Assembly: GCA_020832725.1 (NCBI GenBank)
Contig: JAFIEC010000218.1
Coordinates: 1 to 12,193, forward strand
Direction: 5' to 3'
From: Paracoccaceae bacterium
GTDB taxonomy: Bacteria > Pseudomonadota > Alphaproteobacteria > Rhodobacterales > Rhodobacteraceae
DNA length: 12,193 nucleotides
The position numbers were made by a program, and so were the translations under genes. The notes beneath the pieces were generated by a model. It saw nothing but the letters and a program-made list of their open reading frames with translations, made no database searches and was not told where the DNA came from. Positions 7,670 to 12,193 of the stretch are shown here, in pieces; position 1 is the stretch's first letter; the number at the start of each line of letters is the position of its first letter.

Positions 7670-9406
7670 TCAGCCAAGCGCATCGATCACGGCCTCGAAA
7701 ACCGCCTCGGGATGGGAGTGATAGACCAGCTGGCCCGCATCCTCGATCATGCGCAGCCTGCTGCGCGAAAGGTTCCTTTGGTGGAACGCCTCGACGGTGG
7801 CTGCCGCCACAACCGGGTCGTGGCGACCGTGGATCAGGGTGACCGGACAATCCGTGGTCTCCACCAGCGCCGACCAATCACGCACCACATGATAGCTGTC
7901 CGTCTCGAAGGCATGGTGGCCCTGCTCCACCGCATAGCGCACCCCGTCCGTCACGATCTCGAAGATCTCCTGCCGCCGCAACAAGGCCTGATCGAGCGGC
8001 GAGGATTCGTAGAGGGCATCGACAAAGCGATGCTCGCCGCCGGCGTCGATCTGGCGAATACCGGCGCGCAGGAAGAACGGCAGGGCGGCGGGGGCATAGC
8101 GGGCGGTGAAAGCCACCAGCCGCTGACGCCGGGACATGAGGTCGAACTGCCGCGGCGACAGGATCGGCACCCCGCCCGCGACGCAGATGATTGCACGCAC
8201 CCGCGCGGGGTGGCGGGCGGCAAAGCCGAAGGCATAGACCGATCCGGCCATATGCCCGATCACCGGCAGTGCCTCCACCTTCAGATGGTCGCACAGCGCA
8301 TCGAGATCATCGGCAAACGCCGCGACCGCGCGGGAGGGGGGCAGCGGCTCGCCCATGGCCGAGCCGAAGAACGGCCGCTCCGGCGCGATCAGCTGCAACC
8401 CGAGGCGGCTGAGGATCTCGTGCGCCCTGTCGGATATCCCGATCCCGTCCAGCATTCCGTGGAGGAACAGGGCCGGTCGGCCGTTCTCGGGGCCAAGCCT
8501 GCGCCACGGCATCCGCCTGCCAGAGGTCAGCGAAAGAAAGGCCACGTCGTGCCGCCTCCGCTCTCCCTGGCCTGTGGCGGGCAGATGCGCGGCCAGCGAC
8601 AGCGCCAGCCGGATCACCTGCGCCTGGGTGCGGGAATGGGTCTTGCGCAGGATCGCCTTGAGCTGCGTGCGCACCGTGTTCAGCTTGCGGTCCCGGGCGC
8701 GGGCGATCTCGGGCAGGTCGAAGCCGTCCACCATCAGGCTCACGACATCGAGTTCCGCCGCCGAAAGGTCGAACGCGTCGCGCATCATCTCGGCCAGCAG
8801 GGGCGACCAGCGGGAGGTGGCGCTGCGCAACACCAGAAGCGCCGGACCCTCGCCAACCTTGCCGGGTGTCGCAACCATGTGCAGCGGTGCCTGACCGGGT
8901 GGCACAACCACAAAGGCCAGGGTTGCGCGTCTTGAGGAATCGGCGGGCCCGCGCGGCAGGGCCGCCCGCAGACGCGCCCGTGTCGCCGCGTCCACCGGCA
9001 GACTGTCGATATGGGCCCCGCTCCGCAGATCGAGAAGCCGGGCCGCTCGCGCATTGTGCCACACGACCCGCCCCTGATGGTCGATCAGCATGTGCAGCCC
9101 GTTGCGCATTGCAGAATGGCGGGTCACCCCGTCGTGGGCGGTGCGGCCCAGTCTGTCGAGGATATGGCCCGACGTCTCCAGATGCGGCAGCGCCTCGGAC
9201 AGGTCGATGATCGGCGGCCCATCCGCCTCGACCACCTCTCTCGGAACGCTGGCCAGCGCGCGCTCCAGCTGCCGCTGCCAGGCTTCCATCAGGGTGTCGT
9301 AATTCTCGGGCGTGACCGCTGTGCCGTAGATCGCCTGCAGAAGCTCCGGGTCGGGCGCGATCCGGGAGGCTTCGCTGCCGCTCAGCCCCTCAAGGCCTGC
9401 AAACAT
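7670..9406 (-). CDS. LuxR-type HTH regulator fused to a degenerate alpha/beta-hydrolase domain
   Basis: A 578-aa, three-part transcription regulator, probably cytoplasmic. Residues about 95-195 look PAS-like (MLIDHQGRVVWHNARAARLL). Residues 213-270 form a LuxR/GerE-type HTH (LSAAELDVVSLMVDGFDLPEIA...KLNTVRTQLKAILRKT). Residues about 300-578 are an alpha/beta-hydrolase fold with the oxyanion-side LFLHGMLDG (313-321) and an acid motif LIHGRHDP (Asp530). The nucleophile elbow reads GHMAG (384-388), with Met386 where Ser is expected (codon at plus positions 8249-8251). The usual GH of the catalytic histidine reads GQ (558-559), though His563 and His565 lie close by. Hydrolysis is therefore unlikely, and ligand sensing is the better guess. 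The ATG at 9406 is secure because an in-frame TGA lies two codons upstream (9410-9412). The gene is divergent from the TpsB-like gene and heads the minus-strand unit. Confidence 0.85.
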   Translation of the reverse strand: MFAGLEGLSGSEASRIAPDPELLQAIYGTAVTPENYDTLMEAWQRQLERALASVPREVVEADGPPIIDLSEALPHLETSGHILDRLGRTAHDGVTRHSAMRNGLHMLIDHQGRVVWHNARAARLLDLRSGAHIDSLPVDAATRARLRAALPRGPADSSRRATLAFVVVPPGQAPLHMVATPGKVGEGPALLVLRSATSRWSPLLAEMMRDAFDLSAAELDVVSLMVDGFDLPEIARARDRKLNTVRTQLKAILRKTHSRTQAQVIRLALSLAAHLPATGQGERRRHDVAFLSLTSGRRMPWRRLGPENGRPALFLHGMLDGIGISDRAHEILSRLGLQLIAPERPFFGSAMGEPLPPSRAVAAFADDLDALCDHLKVEALPVIGHMAGSVYAFGFAARHPARVRAIICVAGGVPILSPRQFDLMSRRQRLVAFTARYAPAALPFFLRAGIRQIDAGGEHRFVDALYESSPLDQALLRRQEIFEIVTDGVRYAVEQGHHAFETDSYHVVRDWSALVETTDCPVTLIHGRHDPVVAAATVEAFHQRNLSRSRLRMIEDAGQLVYHSHPEAVFEAVIDALG

Positions 9407-9687
9407 CGGTCAAGCAACGATCGCAAGGCAGGCACGAAACCGGCCCGAGGCATCCTGACATGGTCCTTCTCCGCTTCAGTTCGGGAAAATATCCGGGAAA
9501 CCGGATAACCCATTTGGTGTAGCCGACGATCTTCCTTGTGGCAACGCAGCCATTCGATCGGCATTCGCCTCTCCCGGTGGCAGAAACCGGCAAGCTTTAC
9601 CTTCTCGTTGTGGCATCACCGAAAGGGTGGGCATGCTGCCGGAGACGCCCGTCACGCCCGCCTGTGTTTCGGAAGACGGAATAATCG
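9407..9687. promoter_or_regulatory. Divergent intergenic region between the LuxR-type and TpsB-like genes
   Basis: These 281 bp must carry promoters for both directions. I see no convincing sigma70 -35/-10 pair on either strand and no good sigma54 site. Visible structure: a perfect stem-loop palindrome at 9490-9507, a repeated GGGAAA at 9483-9488 and 9495-9500, and an 8-bp direct repeat TTGTGGCA at 9536-9543 and 9608-9615. No credible small gene was found; the short reading frames here have no supporting start signals. Confidence 0.5.
9490..9507. repeat. Perfect 7-bp inverted repeat with GAAA centre, operator or stem-loop
   Basis: TATCCGG, GAAA, CCGGATA form a perfect 18-bp dyad. Flanking GGG (9483-9485) and CCC (9509-9511) could extend it with an internal loop. 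It lies 84 bp upstream of the LuxR-type start and 180 bp upstream of the TpsB-like start. Size and symmetry suit an operator for a dimeric HTH protein such as the adjacent regulator. As RNA it would form a stable GNRA-capped hairpin, so an RNA role is also possible. Confidence 0.45.
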
Positions 9688-11283
9688 ATGCGCCACAGCT
9701 ATCTTGTTCGACGCGGCAGGGCCGCACTGATCGCGGCGCTTGGCCTCGGATTTGCGGGCACGGGGGGCGCGCTGGCCCAGAGCGCAGCCGAAGAGCTTGC
9801 CCGGCAAGGGGCGGCGGCGGCCGGACAGGCCGCCGGGGCACGGCCCCGGGGCGAGGGGGTCTTTCGCATCTCCCGCATCGTGGCCGGGCCCTCCGCCTAT
9901 CTGCCAGCCGATGCCGTGGCCGCCCTCGCCCGCGATCTCGAGGCGCGGGGCCTGACAAGCCGCGACATCCCCGCGATCCTCGCCAGCTTCGACGCGCTGT
10001 ATGATGCGCGTGGCATCGCACTGGCCCAGGCCAGCGTGACCGGGCGCGATGCCCGCCGTGGCATTCTGGAGATCGGCTTTGTCGAGGCGCGGGTGGGACG
10101 CGTCTCTCCGCGCGGGCAGCTTGCCCGGCCGGAGGTCTATGCCGCGCGGCTTGGCCTTGGGGCGGGCGATCTTGCCGATACGCGAATACTGGAGGACAGG
10201 CTGCTTCGGCTGGCCATCCTCTCGGGCATCCGCTCGGAGGTGGCCTTTACCCCGGGCGCACAGCCGGGGCTGACGGATATCGTGATCGCCTTCGAGGAAC
10301 CTCCGCGCCGGTCGGGCTTTGTCAGCCTCGATGCCAACGGCCCCGTCACCACGGGGCGGTTGCGGGTCACCCTGGGGTGGAGCGACGCCTCCCTCACCGG
10401 CAATCTGGACCCGTTCGCGGCCTCGGTCACGCTGGCGGAGGGGCTGGCGTCCGGCTCGCTCAGCTATGCCTTTCCGCTGGGCGGGCGGGGCACGGCGCTG
10501 TTTGCCACCGCCTCGGCCGAGCGCTCGCGCAACCTGACCGGCCCCGCCGTGACCGGCCGCAACGCGCTGGTCGAGGCCGGGGTCTCGCATCCGCTGCTTG
10601 TGGCCGCCGACCGGCAGGTGATCGTGCGGGCCAGCGCCTTTGCCTTCGAGGACATGCGCGACACCGCAGGCGTGCCCACCACACGCCAGTCGGGCGGCGG
10701 CATCTCGGTCGGCCTCGGCTTTTCCCGCGACTGGCCCGACGCGACCCGCCTTGGTCTCGATGCGGCACTGCGCCATGTGCGTTGGCGCGACGGGGTTCTG
10801 GGGCTCTCCGGGCTGTCCACGACCTATATGACGGCCGAGGCCTCGCTTGACACCCCGCTGTCCGAGCGTGTGGCCCTGACACTGCGCGCAGGCGGCCAGG
10901 CGGTCGCCGGAGCCAGCGCCCCGGCGCAATTCCGGGGCAGCCTTGCCACCACCTCGCGGGTGCGCGGCTACCCCTCGGGGCAGCTTGCGGGCGACGCGGT
11001 GGTGTGGGCCAGCGCCCAGATGCGCGCGCGCCAGCCACTCGTGCTGGGGGGCGCGCTGCGTGCCGTGCCCTATGCCTTTGTCGATGCAGGCCAGGGCTGG
11101 GACCGGGCGGGGGGCGTGAATGTCTCCTCGGGAACGGCGGTTTCCGCCGGCATCGGGGCCTCGCTGGGCATCGGACGCGCGGGCACCGCAGAGATCTTGC
11201 TGGCAAAACCGCTGCGCGACCTTCCCGGCTTTTCGGCCCGTGGCGAATGGCGGCTCGAGGCCAGCATGACATTCCGTTTCTGA
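9688..11283 (+). CDS. TpsB/FhaC-type outer-membrane transporter (two-partner secretion)
   Basis: Outer-membrane protein of 531 aa of the ShlB/FhaC/HecB (Omp85) family. The signal peptide covers residues 1 to about 30 (RRGRAALIAALGLGF...ALA/Q). A linker rich in Ala and Gly leads to a first POTRA domain at about 58-135 (FRISRIVAGPSAYLPADAVAALARDLEARGLT...YDARGIALAQASV...GILEIGFVEARV). A probable second POTRA follows at about 136-205. The rest is a beta-barrel of alternating strands, with the VRGY motif at 425-428, the conserved loop-6 signature of TpsB proteins, and a terminal Phe (MTFRF), the usual barrel-assembly signal. The ATG at 9688 is the earliest possible start because an in-frame TAA lies at 9682-9684; the ribosome-binding site is weak (GGA seven bases upstream). 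Known for the family: secretion of a large TpsA exoprotein. No TpsA gene is visible here, so the substrate is unknown. Confidence 0.87.
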   Translation: MRHSYLVRRGRAALIAALGLGFAGTGGALAQSAAEELARQGAAAAGQAAGARPRGEGVFRISRIVAGPSAYLPADAVAALARDLEARGLTSRDIPAILASFDALYDARGIALAQASVTGRDARRGILEIGFVEARVGRVSPRGQLARPEVYAARLGLGAGDLADTRILEDRLLRLAILSGIRSEVAFTPGAQPGLTDIVIAFEEPPRRSGFVSLDANGPVTTGRLRVTLGWSDASLTGNLDPFAASVTLAEGLASGSLSYAFPLGGRGTALFATASAERSRNLTGPAVTGRNALVEAGVSHPLLVAADRQVIVRASAFAFEDMRDTAGVPTTRQSGGGISVGLGFSRDWPDATRLGLDAALRHVRWRDGVLGLSGLSTTYMTAEASLDTPLSERVALTLRAGGQAVAGASAPAQFRGSLATTSRVRGYPSGQLAGDAVVWASAQMRARQPLVLGGALRAVPYAFVDAGQGWDRAGGVNVSSGTAVSAGIGASLGIGRAGTAEILLAKPLRDLPGFSARGEWRLEASMTFRF

Positions 11284-11308
11284 GACTGGACAAGGGAGGG
11301 GCGGCAGC

Positions 11309-11854
11309 ATGACCGGCTCAAGACGTGCAATGGCGGCGGCTGTACTGGCTGGGCTTGTGGCCACGCCGGTTTCGGCGGAGCGGCTGCAGAACGGGGCACG
11401 CTTTGGCGACTGGACAGTCGCTTGCGAGGCCGTGGCAGTGAACGAGACAATCTGCGTCCTGTCACAGCGGCTTGTCGCGCGGGAGGGAGAGCGGTTCCTG
11501 ACCGAGCTTCTGGCCTTCAACGACACCGAGGAACCGGTGGCCTACCTGGCCGCGCGGGTGCCGCTGGGCGTCTATTTCCCCGCCGGTTTCTCGATGCGGC
11601 CGGAAGGCGGCGACACGGCGCTCGACTTCGAATGGCAAAGCTGCGGGGAGGACCTGTGCGAGGCGCTTCTGGTGCTGGATGCCGATGCGCTGGCCGCTCT
11701 CGAGCAGGGCCCGGCGGCCATCGCGGGCTATGTGCCGAGGACGGGGGCCGAGGCGCTTGTCTTCCGGATCGGCACGGAGGGCCTGTCCGGGGGGCTGGTG
11801 GCACTTGCCCGGGCCCTTGGCGTGCCCGGGCCGGGCCGCGAGGCGGAGGAATGA
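11309..11854 (+). CDS. Invasion-associated locus B (IalB) family periplasmic protein
   Basis: A 181-aa exported protein of the IalB family, first described from Bartonella invasion studies and widespread in Alphaproteobacteria with poorly known function. The signal peptide runs from residue 1 to about 23 (SRRAMAAAVLAGLVATPVSA/E). The mature part shows the family pattern: FGDWTVACEA (32-41), a second Cys49 in the ETICVLSQ stretch, a VPLGVYFPAGF strand (84-94), and the paired cysteines Cys112 and Cys117 in SCGEDLC. The four cysteines could form two disulfides, with C39-C49 and C112-C117 the likely pairs. The ATG at 11309 has a good GGGAGGGG ribosome-binding site upstream. It follows the TpsB-like gene by 25 bp on the same strand, so the two are very likely co-transcribed; a role in assembly, stability or activity of the transporter or its substrate is inferred only from that. 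Confidence 0.85.
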   Translation: MTGSRRAMAAAVLAGLVATPVSAERLQNGARFGDWTVACEAVAVNETICVLSQRLVAREGERFLTELLAFNDTEEPVAYLAARVPLGVYFPAGFSMRPEGGDTALDFEWQSCGEDLCEALLVLDADALAALEQGPAAIAGYVPRTGAEALVFRIGTEGLSGGLVALARALGVPGPGREAEE

Positions 11855-11928
11855 GCCTCGGAGCCGATACCGCATTCGGTGTAACGGACACCACCGGGTG
11901 CGAAAAAATGTGTCTTTCGGGATGCGAC

Positions 11929-11950
11929 GGCCATGGCCGCGCACCGGTGC
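11929..11950. repeat. Two adjacent perfect 10-bp palindromes
   Basis: GGCCATGGCC (11929-11938) and GCACCGGTGC (11941-11950) are each perfectly self-complementary and are separated by two bases. They lie 75 bp after the IalB-family stop, in non-coding sequence. They could be protein-binding sites or stem-forming RNA in the transcript end. In GC-rich DNA such palindromes arise by chance more often than average, so functional meaning is uncertain. Confidence 0.4.
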
Positions 11951-12043
11951 AGTGGCCCCCCTGCCCACGGGCCGCCTAACCTGAACTCAACCGGAGCACG
12001 AGCGACACACCATGCCAAAGCCGCTGTACCGCCTGAAACGCCG

Positions 12044-12068
12044 AACCGCCCGCCTGCGGCGGGCGGTT
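12044..12068. terminator. Perfect 11-bp GC-rich hairpin, possible terminator of the upstream operon
   Basis: AACCGCCCGCC, TGC, GGCGGGCGGTT form an 11-bp perfect stem with a three-base loop. It is very stable and sits between the IalB-family gene and the tRNA gene, the right place to end transcripts from the TpsB-IalB operon. It has no U-run after the stem (GACCTGTC follows), so it is not a textbook intrinsic terminator. Its last two bases are the TT of the putative -35 of the tRNA promoter. Confidence 0.5.
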
Positions 12069-12094
12069 GACCTGTCGCGGTCCGCTGGTAAAGT
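12067..12094 (+). promoter_or_regulatory. Sigma70-like promoter of the tRNA-Phe gene
   Basis: TTGACC (12067-12072), 16 bp, TAAAGT (12089-12094). The -35 matches consensus at five of six positions and the -10 at four of six. The predicted start near 12101 lies about 28 bases before the tRNA 5' end, a sensible leader, and a GC-rich stretch follows the -10 as in stringently controlled stable-RNA promoters. The leader holds a 6-bp inverted repeat (GCCCTG 12097-12102, CAGGGC 12115-12120). Confidence 0.55.
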
Positions 12095-12128
12095 TGGCCC
12101 TGCCGATCGCCCGACAGGGCTGATCGAG

Positions 12129-12193
12129 GGGCAGGTAGCTCAGTTGGTAGAGCACCGCACTGAAAATGCGGGTGTCGGCGGTTCAAGTCCGCC
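12129..12193 (+). tRNA. tRNA-Phe (anticodon GAA), 3' end cut by the window
   Basis: The cloverleaf reads: 5' acceptor strand GGGCAGG (12129-12135), TA, D-stem GCTC/GAGC (12138-12141 and 12150-12153) with loop AGTTGGTA, anticodon stem CCGCA/TGCGG (12155-12159 and 12167-12171) with loop CTGAAAA, so anticodon GAA at 12162-12164. The variable loop is GTGTC, and the T-stem GGCGG/CCGCC with loop TTCAAGT ends exactly at the last base of the window. The 3' acceptor strand (expected CCTGCCC), discriminator and CCA lie outside. All visible stems pair perfectly, so the gene looks intact as far as it is seen. Confidence 0.95.

Noticed and set aside
7526..8935. Long plus-strand frame opposite the LuxR-hydrolase gene
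   Set aside because: No motifs, His/Arg/Gln-rich shadow; the minus-strand protein has clear HTH and hydrolase-fold signatures.
9575..9596. Sigma54-like sequence TGGCAG...GGCA upstream of the TpsB-like gene
   Set aside because: The spacing between the GG and GC doublets is nine bases, not the required ten, and the flanking bases match poorly.
9652..11526. 624-codon minus-strand frame opposite the TpsB-like gene
   Set aside because: No recognisable domain and biased composition; the plus strand has a signal peptide, POTRA, VRGY and terminal Phe in order.
11871..11907. Nested inverted repeat (CGCA/TGCG, GGTGT/ACACC) followed by an A-run after the IalB-family gene
   Set aside because: The run is A, not T, in the direction of transcription, and on the other strand the T-run precedes the stem, so it fits a terminator in neither direction.
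12012..12193. Open frame from an ATG at 12012 running through the tRNA
   Set aside because: The translation over the tRNA gives the familiar VAQLVEHRTENAGV artefact of tRNA genes; there is no ribosome-binding site and the frame crosses the hairpin and tRNA promoter.
1..12193. Mobile elements, integrases, CRISPR arrays or phage genes
   Set aside because: Looked for and not seen: no transposase or integrase motifs, no regularly spaced repeats, and no disrupted genes inside the window.

Overview
The window is GC-rich, gene-dense alphaproteobacterial DNA. It most resembles a marine or roseobacter-type member of the Rhodobacterales. That placement is an inference from the high GC, the gene families present (prokaryotic GT14 glycosyltransferase, NodH-like sulfotransferase, IalB family) and gene order, because no database search was possible. 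It holds nine complete protein genes, one 5'-truncated protein gene and one 3'-truncated tRNA gene.

Region 1 (1-6559, + strand) is the end of a surface or exopolysaccharide locus. It contains a Core-2/I-branching type glycosyltransferase (partial), a two-part sulfotransferase overlapping it by one base, a Wza-type outer-membrane export lipoprotein, a Wzb-type low-molecular-weight protein tyrosine phosphatase, and a Wzc-type co-polymerase/tyrosine autokinase. Together they suggest a branched, probably sulfated polysaccharide whose chain length and export are set by a Wza/Wzb/Wzc machine. The kinase ends in an unusually regular Gly-Tyr repeat carrying nine tyrosines.

Region 2 (6592-9406, - strand) converges on the polysaccharide genes and reads as a three-gene regulatory unit. 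In transcription order it holds a LuxR-type regulator fused to an alpha/beta-hydrolase fold, a small secreted protein of unknown function, and an RfaH-like NusG paralogue. RfaH-type proteins usually control long surface-polysaccharide operons by antitermination, so this unit probably regulates Region 1. The hydrolase domain lacks the nucleophile serine (Met in its place) and the usual histidine (Gln in its place), so it looks like a ligand-binding pseudo-enzyme.

Region 3 (9407-9687) is a divergent intergenic region with a perfect stem-loop or operator-like palindrome. Region 4 (9688-11854, + strand) encodes a TpsB/FhaC-type outer-membrane transporter followed by an IalB-family periplasmic protein. 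No TpsA substrate gene lies in the window. Region 5 (11855-12193) is non-coding: two adjacent 10-bp palindromes, a strong GC hairpin touching a promoter-like sequence, and the 5' part of a tRNA-Phe(GAA) gene cut by the window end.

No insertion sequence, integrase, CRISPR array or rRNA was seen. The most interesting material is the pseudo-hydrolase LuxR regulator, its apparent operon with an RfaH paralogue beside a polysaccharide locus, the Tyr-Gly microsatellite tail of the kinase, and the TpsB-IalB pair without a visible substrate.
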